From: Acinetobacter amyesii | Lineage (GTDB): Bacteria > Pseudomonadota > Gammaproteobacteria > Pseudomonadales > Moraxellaceae | Length of the DNA stretch: 56,946 bases | Direction: 5' to 3' | Assembly: GCF_002018365.1 (NCBI RefSeq) | Contig: NZ_MVKX01000013.1 | Location: 1 to 56,946, forward strand | In this document: piece by piece, positions 25,544-35,031 of the stretch | Layout: every line of letters begins with the position of its first letter | Position numbering within the stretch: position 1 is the first letter of the stretch | The notes under the pieces: model-generated | What the model was told of the DNA's origin: nothing | What the model saw: only the letters and a program-made list of their open reading frames with translations | Database searches by the model: none | Program-made: the position numbers and the translations under genes

Positions 25544-26028
25544 AAAAAAGTAAAATTATTGGAATTATTGGAATTATTGGAATTATTGGAATTATTGGAA
25601 TTATCGCTATTTTTAGCGATAATTCTGAGTGCTTTTTAAAAAATGGGATTTGTATATCAAATTTCGAATATTCTCATTCCACTGAAAAAACGCTATATAG
25701 GAATAGAGAATCGTTGACAGAAGATGAAAAGTTAAATTGGATTCATTTACATAGTATTTATCCAAAGAACGAAATAGGATTTTGGAATAGTTGTACTGAA
25801 ATATCTTCTAAATCAATAGTGTGCTCATTTCAACAACTTGTTAATGTTAAGGAATGTGTCCCCTTAAGTATTGATAGATATCCCATTGAAAATTGGCGGT
25901 TAAAGTTTTATGAAATAACGATATTTGAGAACTATCAGTTTGAAATAAAAAATTATAATGGACGAAAAAATTCATGGATAGAAGATCAACATATAAATGT
26001 TAAGCAAGAGGTCTTGTGTGATAGTTAG
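25540..26028 (+). CDS. Candidate immunity protein of the Rhs toxin
   Basis: This 162-residue protein overlaps the toxin stop by four bases (ATGA), the normal place for the cognate immunity gene. It has a single N-terminal membrane helix built from repeats of Gly-Ile-Ile (residues 6-24), then a domain of about 135 residues outside the membrane with several cysteines (ECFLKNGICIS, NSCTEI, VCSF). Anchoring outside the cytoplasm suggests that the toxin acts in the periplasm or on the membrane. The family is unknown. The tandem repeat in the helix is described separately. Confidence 0.65.
   Translation: MKKSKIIGIIGIIGIIGIIGIIAIFSDNSECFLKNGICISNFEYSHSTEKTLYRNRESLTEDEKLNWIHLHSIYPKNEIGFWNSCTEISSKSIVCSFQQLVNVKECVPLSIDRYPIENWRLKFYEITIFENYQFEIKNYNGRKNSWIEDQHINVKQEVLCDS
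25552..25605 (+). repeat. 9-bp tandem repeat inside the immunity gene
   Basis: GGAATTATT is repeated four times exactly at 25561-25596. One imperfect unit lies on each side (AAAATTATT before, GGAATTATC after). Each unit encodes Gly-Ile-Ile, so gain or loss of units changes the length of the membrane helix by three residues without a frameshift. Confidence 0.95.
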
Positions 26029-26338
26029 AAATGGATCAGGAAATTTTAACTATTACTCTACACCATATATTGATGTTATAAACATCAATATATGGTGTAT
26101 TTCTTGGCACGTTTACAAAGCAGGAAGACCACCTCTAATGGCTGCTTAACCTCTACTTTTAATTTCGGTTATTTATCGGAGGATTACCCAGACACTTTAA
26201 ATGGTTTCTAACAGTTTGGTTACGTATAATATAGATTATGTTAAATCCGATACACCTAACAATAACTTCATATCCTTCTTACTTAAACCAAAATTCAATA
26301 ACTTAAGTGATTTTTATTTCACGCATAAAATATGATAT
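26029..26338. other. Gene-free stretch after the immunity gene
   Basis: It contains the long hairpin at 26060-26098 and the left flank of the IS3-family remnant. I see no other signal. Confidence 0.5.
26060..26098 (+). terminator. Long perfect hairpin after the Rhs operon
   Basis: An 18-bp perfect stem (ACACCATATATTGATGTT and its complement) closes a three-base loop. It lies 32 bases after the immunity stop and is followed by ATTTCTT. It is AT-rich for a terminator, but its size and place fit that role. Confidence 0.65.
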
Positions 26339-27571
26339 TGAATAGCCACCAAAATTCTAGACACACATAACCATCTTTTGATGGTCCTTTTTCATAATCT
26401 AATGGAGAACGTTGTCCATTGGAACCATGTCTTCGTTTTGAATTATAAAACATTTCAATATATTCAAAAATATCTGCTCTAGCCTCTGATTTTGATACGT
26501 AAATTTTCTTCTTAATATGCTCTCGCTTTAGCAACTGAAAGAAGCTCTCAGTAACGGCATTATCATGGCAATTTCCTCTTCTGCTCATACTGCTTTTCAG
26601 ATTATGATACTTGATAAAAGCTTGCCATTCATGGCTCGTATATTGTCTACCTTGGTCTGAGTGAATGAGTACTTTATGCTTCGGCTTCCTTCGCAACAGA
26701 GCCATCAATAATGCATCTAAAACCAGATCTGTGGTCATTCTCGACTTCATAGACCAGCCAACGACAAGACGCGAAAATAAATCAATCACCACCGCAAAAT
26801 ATAACCAACCTTCGTGTGTACGAATTTATGTAATATCAGTCACCTATCACTGATTAAACTAAGTTGGATTAAATTGCCGGTCTAAAGTGTTTGTAGCAAA
26901 GATATTTGGAATACCAGCATAAGCTCGAAGCTTGCGATAATCGCGTTGTGATTTAAGCCCATCGGCTTTCATCAGTCGATATACCCAGTTAATTCCACAT
27001 CCTTCACCGATATCTTTTAAATCACAGTGAATCTTACGATAGCCATAAACTCCACCAGATTCGAGCCAGAACTGTTTAATGAGACCTGAAAGCTGTTGCC
27101 GTTTCTTAGCAATCTCACTGATGGGTTGCTTTAACCATGCTTAATAGCCGCTGTGATGAACATCTAAAGTTAAACATAAACGACGAACAGGGCATTGTGC
27201 TTATTGTCCTGAATAAAGGCATACCTCATTTGGACTGGCTTGCGAATTACACCGCCGCTTTTTTTAATATGTCCCATTCTTCGGTGACTCGTTGTAGTTC
27301 TTTTTTTAACTTTGCCAATTCTGCAAGTGGATCACTAAATTCTGTGATTTTAGGTTGCTGAGGATCATAACGTTTTATCCATGCTTACAGACTATGTGTG
27401 GTGATTCCTAAACGTGAAGCCACTTCAGCCACATTATGAATTTTTTCAGTCACATGCTTTACTGCTTCAATTTTGAATTCTTCAGGATATCTTTTGCTAC
27501 TGCTGATAAACACCTCGTTAATTAGCCATTTTATCTAACTAAAGAGTGTCTACAAAATCGGTGGCTATCCA
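26339..27571 (-). mobile_element. Defective IS3-family insertion sequence
   Basis: The ends are imperfect inverted repeats, TGAATAGCCACCAAAATTCT at 26339 and, on the other strand, TGGATAGCCACCGATTTTGT from 27571; length is 1233 bp. On the minus strand an OrfA (SSKRYPEEFKIEAVKHVTEK) is broken by a stop after GITTHSL. OrfB (GVYGYRKIHCDL, HSDQGRQYTS, GNCHDNAVTESFF) has several stops near 26865. The catalytic D, D and E of the DDE transposase are visible in OrfB, but the element cannot be active. No clear target duplication flanks it. It sits between the Rhs operon and the Gabija-like pair. Confidence 0.8.
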
Positions 27572-27578
27572 ATTCATA

Positions 27579-29540
27579 TCAATCCAGTCTAATTTCTTGA
27601 ATTTCATCCTCAGCAAACCAACCGCTCTCCTTTATTTTTTTTATAGCTAATGTTGGAGCTGATGACCATAGCACGAGTGCTAGAGATTCTTCAGCTCTAC
27701 TACAAGTTACATAAAGAAGGCGGAGAGTTCTATCTATGGCTGTTTCTTTACCTACCGCAAAGTTTTCTTTATCTCTTTGGCTTAATTCATTCCCGCCGAA
27801 AAGTTTATCGTAACCAAATAGTGTCCCTCCTGCCTCAATATCGTCCATAACAACCATAACATGCGGAAATTCAGAACCTTTTACTACTTGGTGAGTAGCT
27901 AAAACTGAATTACCTGAAAGATAGTTCCGATATCCTTTTAATTGACTCCACGGAGAAGCAAAGAGAGTGCATAATCCTCGTCTAATTCGAGATTGCTTAG
28001 ACTCTTCATTTTTTTTACCTCTTACTGGTGCAGCTGGTGGAGGAGAATTGTCATTTAGCGCCTCAACTAATCGATTATCAACTTTAAATAACTTAACTCT
28101 TATGATTGGTTCCAGTACTTGTGCCACCGTCGAATCTGAATTTGAACAAGCGGATGAAAAAGCTGAAATAGCATCTAATATTTCTTTTACACGAATCTCT
28201 CTGGTTTTAGGGTCTTCGGGTATCTCATCAAGACATTCATAACGATTAAGAATCTCAGTAATTCTAAACTCATTAATAACGCCATAAGAATCAAGACATC
28301 CCTCTAGATCTGCAAGTTCATTCAAGAGTATTTTTACAATAGTTGGTCCTTTATTTTCACCACTTCCGCTCGGGGCGGCAGAATTCGGATCTAATAAATC
28401 CATAGCATTGTAAACATCAAGAAAAGAACCGCGGGTTGCAACTAATTTATGCTCAAGTGCAAGCAACTGGAATTTTTTAGTAGACCAAGCCTCTATTCCA
28501 CTTGCCTTAAATATCTGGTCTGCACACCAATGCTCACCTCGAACTTTCTCCTCAGGAGAAAAGCTCGTATCTCCAATATAAACTCGTACAAGACCACCAG
28601 TTTTCTCAGTTCTTGAATGTTGCATTATTCCGTTAACTGGTTGAGTTCTTCCTACAAGTTCCGCGTCCCATATTGTATTTATTAAATCCACAATTCTACG
28701 TTGACTTCGATGATTCATTTGTAGTTTCGGGGTGGCCCAACTCTGAGGTATTAACCTAGGCAGATCTGCATGACCATCCGCATAAATACGTTGTCTATGG
28801 TCACCAAGTAACCCAATAGTTATACCATTAGCATGTGGGTCTGTGAGACTTATCAATGCATCCAACATACCCTTCATTGTATCCTGAGATTCATCAATAA
28901 GCACAATGGGATATCGGTCTTTAAGAATTGCTTGGAGAGTCGGTCTATTTTGGAGAAGCCAAGCAGTTACGTCTAGGACATGCTTGTGGGCTAATGCACC
29001 AAGACCATAAGTTTCACGATCCGGATGATAGATAAATACGTCAATTTTTCTATAAGATTCAATATCCTCATTAATCTCATCTAGATTTCGTTGTTTGGCT
29101 GAGGTAATTCCCTTTGGTTTAGTAAGCGCTTCAGCCATTTCCTTTGCATGTTGTGCTTCTTTGATACTAATGAGGGCAGCTCGAATATCATCATTAAATC
29201 CGCTTATAAGCTCCCAACAAAATGCGTGTATGGTAGATACTTCAACCAAGTCATTATTCCCGAGGCGCCCATTTACGACAGCAACAGCATTTTTTGTATA
29301 TGTAATCACACGGATTGAGCGACCATATAAGCGTAACTGTCTTGCAAGCCTTCCTCCTTCTGCATGTTCTACAACACCCGTTAAACGACGTAAAACTTCG
29401 ACTAAAGTTCTTGTTTTACCAGAACCCGCACCAGCAAAAAGAAAATAGCTGCGGGGAGGCAAGCTAGTTAAATAACCACAGATTTCGTCGACAACCCCTG
29501 CATCACGCTCGTTTTCAATATCAATCATGGACTTATTCAT
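27579..29540 (-). CDS. UvrD-like helicase, GajB-type defence protein
   Basis: This 653-residue SF1 helicase has Walker A AGAGSGKTRT (residue ~36), VITYTKNA (Ia), IVLIDESQDT (II, ~210), IGLLGDHRQRIY (III), NHRSQRRI (IV), HQVVKGSEFPHV (V, ~550) and LRLLYVTCSRAEES (VI, ~610). It overlaps the start-to-stop of the OLD nuclease gene by four bases on the same strand. A class 2 OLD nuclease followed by a UvrD-like helicase is the gene order of Gabija phage defence. It is longer than the founding GajB (about 490 residues). Its stop is only eight bases from the IS3 remnant, and it is unclear whether a little of the C terminus was replaced. Confidence 0.8.
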   Translation of the reverse strand: MNKSMIDIENERDAGVVDEICGYLTSLPPRSYFLFAGAGSGKTRTLVEVLRRLTGVVEHAEGGRLARQLRLYGRSIRVITYTKNAVAVVNGRLGNNDLVEVSTIHAFCWELISGFNDDIRAALISIKEAQHAKEMAEALTKPKGITSAKQRNLDEINEDIESYRKIDVFIYHPDRETYGLGALAHKHVLDVTAWLLQNRPTLQAILKDRYPIVLIDESQDTMKGMLDALISLTDPHANGITIGLLGDHRQRIYADGHADLPRLIPQSWATPKLQMNHRSQRRIVDLINTIWDAELVGRTQPVNGIMQHSRTEKTGGLVRVYIGDTSFSPEEKVRGEHWCADQIFKASGIEAWSTKKFQLLALEHKLVATRGSFLDVYNAMDLLDPNSAAPSGSGENKGPTIVKILLNELADLEGCLDSYGVINEFRITEILNRYECLDEIPEDPKTREIRVKEILDAISAFSSACSNSDSTVAQVLEPIIRVKLFKVDNRLVEALNDNSPPPAAPVRGKKNEESKQSRIRRGLCTLFASPWSQLKGYRNYLSGNSVLATHQVVKGSEFPHVMVVMDDIEAGGTLFGYDKLFGGNELSQRDKENFAVGKETAIDRTLRLLYVTCSRAEESLALVLWSSAPTLAIKKIKESGWFAEDEIQEIRLD

Positions 29541-31876
29541 TCTAGTACTCCATTACTTGGCTCCAGTTGATCTTGCAACCAGACCAAAGCACTCTTTATG
29601 TACTCTGGACACTTGATATCCTCTCCTGAAGAGATTAACTCAAACATATTCGCCGCAAAATTTCCTTTATTGAATGAACCGTGCATTAGCTTGTGTAGTT
29701 CTTCTAGAAGTTGTTGAGCATTAGTTTCTTCCTCTGCCAATTTTGCAATAGAACCTAGAGCGCCTTTTGGCGTTTGTTTTTCATATTCATACTCATGTTC
29801 TTCCTCATCCTGCTCTTCATATTCATCAGACTCATCTTTAAGTAACCCTTTGAACCAAGATAAATTAGTAAGGATTAGAGAGTCTTCAAATGTACTTGGC
29901 CAGCAGTCTTTATGTTCAGTTATAGGTAATTGCCAACTAAAGCGAACGGGACATCCTTCTATTTCACTCCATATCAGTGCGGTGTCTTCAGGTTCTTTAA
30001 AATCATCAAGTTGTTCCAGTTTTGGATGCCATCCACGTAAAGTCTGGTTACCACACTGGAGGTCTTTTTGACCAGTATTAGGAACAGCAACTAATCTTTT
30101 AGATGGCGTGCCATCTTTCTTAAGTTTCCCGTCTTTTACTGCGGATGGGTCAATATCAGTTATAATTACTGTTGGGATGCGAAGTTTTTCAACTAAAGGT
30201 TTCAGTCGATGTGCATGACTTCCACCTATGTCCAAGAATGATACATAACGGCTATTTAGTGCTTTGAAATCACGCTCCATAAAAAGTGGTACTAGCATAC
30301 GTTCTGCAACACCCTCAACAAAAATAGCTGCGTTGGCAAATAATAAGTCTGTGTGCTGAACGCGAAAATAACGCTCTGCAAATGCACGGGTTTTTTTATC
30401 ATTTCCAAATACATCTGCAAGGTTAACCACCTCTGTAATAGGTGATTGATTTTCGCCTTTTTTTGTTAAGCGACAAACATATCGAAGACGATCAAAATTT
30501 TCTGCATGTGCTAGATGGCTTGAATGAGTACTTATTATTAATTGGCTTTTTAAACCTAGCGAGTCTTTATCTGTAGGGCTGATAAGTTTATGTGCTTTTC
30601 TTGGAAATATTCGCTGTACTTGAACATGAAGGTGGGCTTCTGGCTCCTCAATCATAACTATATGAATTGGCACAGGAGAACCTTTTTCAGGATTAAGTCT
30701 AGAAGCCCTAAAGGAGACTAGTTGGTAACTTAATGATTGTAAGTTTTGATATCCAAGCCCAATAGAGTATTCTGGTAAAAGTGATTCTGTTGAATCCTTT
30801 TGCATACTGTATTGCACAGCTGTTCCGTGGTCTAGTAAATTTGATGTTTGAATACGTGTGCGAAAGCGAATTTCTTGTGGGTCATGCAAACCAGGATAGC
30901 CAAGTTCTTTAACCTCTTCTACAGAATCGGCAATAGCTAAATGGATTTTATCATCCAACTCTTTTTGGGCTAAAGCAACAGCTTTAATAAGATCTGCCCG
31001 TTGACTATGTCCTGAACTAGAAACATTCAAATGTTGACGTGCGAACTTAACCAATTGGTTTGAAAACATGCCTATTCGATGTGCTCCAGAGGTAGACTTT
31101 GACTCAGCTTCTTCACTACCCAATCCACGCTGTGCAGCGATAAAATCCACTCGAATTAATCGAGATAGATGTTTACGATCTACAGGAAGGCTATTGATAT
31201 CTAGATTAGGGGTGACATAAGACTGTAGCTCAGTAATAGGATTATGTTTGCTATTAATCTTGTACGCACGAACTTGCCCAAGTTTCTGAGGCTCTCTCAA
31301 CCAAAAGTCAATTATATCAATGGGCCAAGCTAATGAATCATCGCCCATATCTTTAATAGGGCTACGAGCGCTACTAAAAGTCCAAGCTAGATTTTTTAAT
31401 TCTTCTATGTTTGCTACAGGTTCTAATCGTAAACGCACACCGAAAGCACCACCTTTCCATGCAAATGTGGAAAGAAATGGAGCAACATAATGATACATAC
31501 CAATGTCAGCATCAAACCATAGGTCAATTGTTGGCATTGTATTTAATAGTATCTCTAACTGTTCATGCCAAACTTCTTCTGAATCATTATTAGTAAATGG
31601 ATCTTCAGTTAATTTTTCCCAAGTCTCCCCCAAAGCTCTTAGCTTTGACCATTGAGCAATACTTATATCAAAGGCACTAAAAGGAGAACCATCCGCAAGA
31701 AAATGGCGCAAAGCTGCAAGGATAGAAGTCTTGCCACTATTATTAGCACCAACCAAAATTGTAGTTTCTGGATCTAGATTTAGTTGAATTTCACTTAGTC
31801 TACGAAAGTTACTAAGTTCAATAAATCTAAGGTTGATGCCTTCTTTTGCTTTAGATTTTAAAGTAGTTTCAAGCAT
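29537..31876 (-). CDS. OLD-family ATPase-TOPRIM nuclease, GajA-type defence protein
   Basis: The 779-residue protein starts with an SMC/RecF-like ATPase: LRFIELSNFRRLSEIQLNL, Walker A GANNSGKTS (43-50), the signature region further on, Walker B HIVMIEEPEAHLHVQ (~405) and the ISTHSSHLA switch. A TOPRIM domain follows with FVEGVAERMLVP (~518) and IITDIDPSA (~570), the acidic metal-binding residues. A charged low-complexity insert (DESDEYEEQDEEEHEYEYE) lies near residue 685. In Gabija this protein cuts phage DNA when nucleotide levels fall. It is about 200 residues longer than the founding GajA, so this is a long-form relative. Confidence 0.85.
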   Translation of the reverse strand: MLETTLKSKAKEGINLRFIELSNFRRLSEIQLNLDPETTILVGANNSGKTSILAALRHFLADGSPFSAFDISIAQWSKLRALGETWEKLTEDPFTNNDSEEVWHEQLEILLNTMPTIDLWFDADIGMYHYVAPFLSTFAWKGGAFGVRLRLEPVANIEELKNLAWTFSSARSPIKDMGDDSLAWPIDIIDFWLREPQKLGQVRAYKINSKHNPITELQSYVTPNLDINSLPVDRKHLSRLIRVDFIAAQRGLGSEEAESKSTSGAHRIGMFSNQLVKFARQHLNVSSSGHSQRADLIKAVALAQKELDDKIHLAIADSVEEVKELGYPGLHDPQEIRFRTRIQTSNLLDHGTAVQYSMQKDSTESLLPEYSIGLGYQNLQSLSYQLVSFRASRLNPEKGSPVPIHIVMIEEPEAHLHVQVQRIFPRKAHKLISPTDKDSLGLKSQLIISTHSSHLAHAENFDRLRYVCRLTKKGENQSPITEVVNLADVFGNDKKTRAFAERYFRVQHTDLLFANAAIFVEGVAERMLVPLFMERDFKALNSRYVSFLDIGGSHAHRLKPLVEKLRIPTVIITDIDPSAVKDGKLKKDGTPSKRLVAVPNTGQKDLQCGNQTLRGWHPKLEQLDDFKEPEDTALIWSEIEGCPVRFSWQLPITEHKDCWPSTFEDSLILTNLSWFKGLLKDESDEYEEQDEEEHEYEYEKQTPKGALGSIAKLAEEETNAQQLLEELHKLMHGSFNKGNFAANMFELISSGEDIKCPEYIKSALVWLQDQLEPSNGVLE

Positions 31877-31880
31877 AGCT

Positions 31881-31888
31881 CCCCCCCC
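31881..31888 (-). promoter_or_regulatory. G8 tract used as ribosome-binding site of the OLD nuclease
   Basis: On the coding strand eight consecutive G are followed by AGCT and the ATG. The tract is the only Shine-Dalgarno-like sequence. Slippage in this homopolymer would change the length of the site and could tune translation. Confidence 0.5.
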
Positions 31889-32119
31889 TCTGTATACTTC
31901 TTTGAATTATTTATTAAATATCTTTTTAAAGTTCTCAAAATAGTAAAAGCATAAATATCTATTTTTAGAGATGTATAAGAATATATTATAATTTTTATAT
32001 TTCAATTGGTTGGATTTGATACTTATGATTTTTTATACTAATAATTAAAAGAGAAGTAGCCTTGTTTCACCACTATAAAGATCACAGTTTTAATGTTCGT
32101 CAGTTCAATTCACATATTG

Positions 32120-32355
32120 TTAACTTCGAATTGCTTCGACAAAATTAAGAACTAAGATTAAACCACGAACAGTTTCAATTTGCTCTTTTGGAACTCCACT
32201 AGTTACTCGATTTTTAGTCTTAAGAAAATATTGAATCCAATTAAAGTCCCATCCGCTTAGGTCATGTAAGCGTTTAAAAAGATGGACTAACAGTAATGCT
32301 AATTCACCATGTTTAGAGATAGGATCAATTTTAAGTTGTGTTCTTAATTTGGCTA
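32120..32355 (-). pseudogene. 3' fragment of an MbcA/ParS/Xre-type antitoxin-like gene
   Basis: The frame encodes a C-terminal segment AELALLLVHLFKRLHDL-like helix, then TKNRVTSGVPKEQIETVRGL and VLNFVEAI. It resembles the end of the protein at 43079-43438 (LTGGIPVEQVQHPEGLVQVL, FVEAI). The IS5-family element at 32356 cuts it, and the 5' part is not found on the other side, so a deletion followed or accompanied insertion. No toxin partner is present. Confidence 0.55.
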
Positions 32356-33386
32356 AGCTTTGTTGCACAAAGATTTAAAAATTTAGATTTCCCATATCTA
32401 CTCAAATTTAAGTTGCAACTTGGGTATGAGGTCTGCCTAAGTCCTTAAATTTATTTAATACTGCCACACGTGCATGAATTTCATTGACTTGGCTTTGAAA
32501 ATTTCTCGCACAGAGTTTATCCCCCAATAATTTGATGCAATGTATCTTGGTTTCAACTAAACTTCGCCGATGATAGCCTGCCCATTTTTTCCATAGTGTC
32601 CTGCCTAAACGTTTAACTGTTCGAAGTAAGTCATTTCACTCTAGCGAGCTGATTTTTGTATCTTTCCAAGGTTTCGCATTTTTTCTTGGCGGAATCACTT
32701 CATACGCTGGCCGATCTGCACTGACCTGACGACCTTACTTGGTGTCATAAGCTCCATCGGTATAAACAGAGTCAATCTGCTCATCTTGTGGAATCTGATC
32801 AAGTAAACCACCAGGTACCTGAGAATCACTCACATTATTAGTTGTGAGCTGAACAGCGCATATTTGCAGGGTGTTAGCATATATACCAAGATGTAATTTA
32901 CGCCATTGGCGACGATATTCAGGCTGATGTTTCTTGCATTTCCATTCACCTAAAAACTTCAAGCCCGTGGAATTGACGAGTAGATGCAGTCCATAGCAAC
33001 TCTTCTCATAACTATTTTGAATATCAATATGCTTTTGTCTTCTGCAGATGGTGGAATAATCTGGGGGGGCCAATCTAATCTACAAAGATGAATGAGACTT
33101 TGAACAAAGCCAGTGACCATGCTTAAAGACAGACGAAATAAGGATTTAATCATTAAACAGCATTGGATGGCTGTGTCGGAAAAGTTTGATTTCGACCATG
33201 CCTGCCTTGTGACTGCACATATCATTGAGTTTCAGGATCAAACCAAATTGTTAGATTACCACGATTGATCAAAGCGCGATTGTAGGATAACCAATTGGTT
33301 GTACGATAAATTTTAGGCGTAGGCTTATTCATTTGCGAATTATATTGCCGAATAAGACGTTATCGGTAGGTTTGTGCAACAAAGTC
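32356..33386 (-). mobile_element. Defective IS5-family (IS903-group) element
   Basis: The ends are CTTTGTTGCACAAA inverted repeats, as in IS17-type elements; length is about 1031 bp. The minus strand carries a transposase in pieces: SDTAIQCCLMIKSLFRLSLS then TGFVQSLIHLCRLDWP, a frame change at a run of seven G (about 33061-33067), then DYSTICRRQKHI, GLHLLVNSTGLK, WRKLHLGIYANT and YTDGAYDTK. A stop follows before IPPRKNAKPWKD. No 9-bp target duplication flanks it (ATTTGGCTA versus TCAATGATG), so the flanks were rearranged. Confidence 0.75.
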
Positions 33387-33496
33387 TCAATGATGTCTAA
33401 AATTTTTCATGCTTTATTAAGTATATTATTTCTATTTTATTGTTGTAATAAAAAAGGCATCCCGAAGGACACCTCACTTTAAAGCTAACTTACTTC

Positions 33497-33823
33497 TTAA
33501 ATTTTACGATTAGTCTTTAAAAAACTTTCTACACGCGGATCGCTTGCTTTCAGTTTTAAGATTTCTAAGGGATCTAACCAATATTTTTTGGCATGTGTAC
33601 TATCACCCATACCTGAAATAGCTGGCCCATCTTTATCTTTGATGAAATCTTCCCATTTGCACCGCTTACGCAGATGACTCATTGCCGTAGCTGGATGAGG
33701 GCAATTTAGTTCTGCCATCATTTGAGCATTCGTAATAGTGTTGCCGTCAAGCAACTTAACAAGGATACCCGCTGCATAAGTTTTTTTACGTGGGAACTTA
33801 TATCCACCTGTTGTCAAAGTCAT
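33497..33823 (-). CDS. Hypothetical winged-helix-like protein (108 aa)
   Basis: The ATG at 33823 has AGGAG seven bases upstream and is preferred to the one at 33844. The protein is basic, with GNTITNAQMMAELNCPHPAT then AMSHLRKRCKWEDFI, which looks like a helix-turn-helix with a wing. A tail contains a KYWLDPLEILKLKASDPRVE segment. Proteins of this type occur as small DNA-binding proteins in Acinetobacter prophages and plasmids. It lies next to a fossil phage gene on the same strand, so it may be part of a second phage remnant. Confidence 0.55.
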   Translation of the reverse strand: MTLTTGGYKFPRKKTYAAGILVKLLDGNTITNAQMMAELNCPHPATAMSHLRKRCKWEDFIKDKDGPAISGMGDSTHAKKYWLDPLEILKLKASDPRVESFLKTNRKI

Positions 33824-33844
33824 TGCTTTGCTCCTAATAAACAA

Positions 33845-34408
33845 AAGTTTATGGAGAAAACAGCTACCCTTCCAATCTAATTCAGCTTCTTAAAAGTTGC
33901 AAAATACAACAAACTTGTTGAATTTTGATTACTCCTTATTTACACTGAATGCTAGATTTAAGAGGTAGAGTTTATAAACTGGTACTTTATAAACCCTTAA
34001 AAGCCACTTATCTCGCTTCTTTCAAAAAGGTCGGGCTTATGCTCGGCCTTTTTTATTAACTAAAAATAGCTAACGGAAACACTTTACGAGAGTTTTTCTA
34101 TTTACGCAAGTGTGTATGTAACTTAAATAGCTATTTTTACGCTATTTTATAGCTTTTTTTACAAAGATATCAAAACACCCCATAAAACAACAATACGGAG
34201 CAATACGGAGCAATATGGAGCAATACGAGCTATAAAAATATAGTATCAACAATTATTCTTTTATACACCCATGCTCTCACTTAATTTCACATCTTATTAG
34301 ATAGCTATTACCCACTACATCTTGTGGTCTTATTAGACTACTTACACAAGTCTAACTATTCCACCCCCTTGCTGATGTAGCGCGACAACATTTAACGCTC
34401 TTGTTCGA
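33845..34408. other. Gene-free stretch with hairpin and short tandem repeat
   Basis: Contains a terminator-like hairpin at 34028-34054 (GGTCGGGC/GCTCGGCC, then T6) and a 10-bp tandem repeat at 34191-34230. I see no coding sequence in the remaining AT-rich DNA. Confidence 0.5.
34191..34228. repeat. 10-bp tandem repeat
   Basis: CAATACGGAG occurs at 34191 and 34201, CAATATGGAG at 34211 and CAATACGAGC at 34221. Three to four units head to tail could be iterons of a lost replicon or phage, but no Rep gene is beside them. Confidence 0.7.
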
Positions 34409-34636
34409 TTACCTTTCATTAATGTTCTGTTCTATTACTACAGCTGTTACATGAAGCGGTAATGGTTCAGATTGTTCAATGATTAGTTTAAAGCTGTTGA
34501 AGTCAGCCCATCCGTTCATTTCAATACGCATCGATCCTGTGTAGGGCACAGGTGGTACAAAGTTATTATCTGTAAACTGTTTTAGTTCTACTATTTCTCC
34601 CCTCACTGAAGGATTGATAGATTCAAAGTAGTTCAT
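34409..34636 (-). pseudogene. 3' fossil of a second tail-nozzle gene
   Basis: The frame encodes 75 residues matching the end of the nozzle gene at 16595-18745: SINPSVRGEIVELKQF versus SINPKENGEMIELKEF, and GWADFNSFKLIIEQSEPLPL versus GWNTYDNFKLEISQDEPLPF. Nearly half the residues are the same by eye. The match begins at the first codons and stops at the end of the gene, so only the C terminus survives. The divergence shows it came from another related phage, not by recent duplication. Confidence 0.7.
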
Positions 34637-34697
34637 TTTTAATTTGCTAATTGATTGAAGATATTACCCGCGAGTTTGTTAAATTACACCGAGTGTA

Positions 34698-34752
34698 TTA
34701 GCTATATAGCTAATATCTTGTTTATAAGATATTATATTAGCTATATGGCTAA
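34698..34752. promoter_or_regulatory. hipBA operators
   Basis: Two palindromes, TTAGCTATATAGCTAA (34698-34713) and TTAGCTATATGGCTAA (34737-34752), have centres 39 bp apart and lie just upstream of hipB. HipB proteins bind such paired palindromes to repress their own operon. The second has one mismatch. Confidence 0.7.
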
Positions 34753-34770
34753 TATATTGGTTGGATTGCG

Positions 34771-35031
34771 ATGGCGAGTAGAGTCGAAATTGGTAAAAAA
34801 ATTCGTATAGCACGAAAAGCTCTTGGTCATACACAGCAAGAATTATCAGAATTGATTCGAATTAACAAAACCACAATTTCTGAGATCGAGAATGGCCGCT
34901 TTACTGGTTCTTTTGACATATTTGAGCGTGTACTGGATGCAGTAGGTTTACAGTTTGATGTATCTCCGAAGCAGCATTCATTGCCCCACTGGGATGAAAT
35001 TGAAAATATGTTTTCGGAGGATAGTGAATGA
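34771..35031 (+). CDS. hipB: HipB-type antitoxin/repressor
   Basis: The 86-residue protein is a single Cro/CI-type helix-turn-helix: VEIGKKIRIARKALGHTQQE, then ELSELIRINKTTISEIENGR and FERVLDAVGLQF. The tail is short. It overlaps hipA by ATGA at 35028. HipB neutralises the HipA kinase and represses the operon through the upstream palindromes. Confidence 0.88.
   Translation: MASRVEIGKKIRIARKALGHTQQELSELIRINKTTISEIENGRFTGSFDIFERVLDAVGLQFDVSPKQHSLPHWDEIENMFSEDSE

Noticed and set aside
26339..27571. Active IS3 element or programmed frameshift between OrfA and OrfB
   Set aside because: There are several stops inside both frames, so it is a decayed copy.
33061..33067. Programmed frameshift at the G7 run of the IS5-family transposase
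   Set aside because: IS903-group transposases are normally one frame, and a further stop follows YTDGAYDTK, so the gene is dead.
32356..33386. Simple insertion of the IS5-family element into one antitoxin-like gene
   Set aside because: No 9-bp target duplication is present, and the 5' part of the gene is not found beyond the element.
34191..34228. CRISPR array or active iteron origin
   Set aside because: The units are 10 bp, head to tail with no spacers, and no cas or rep gene is nearby.
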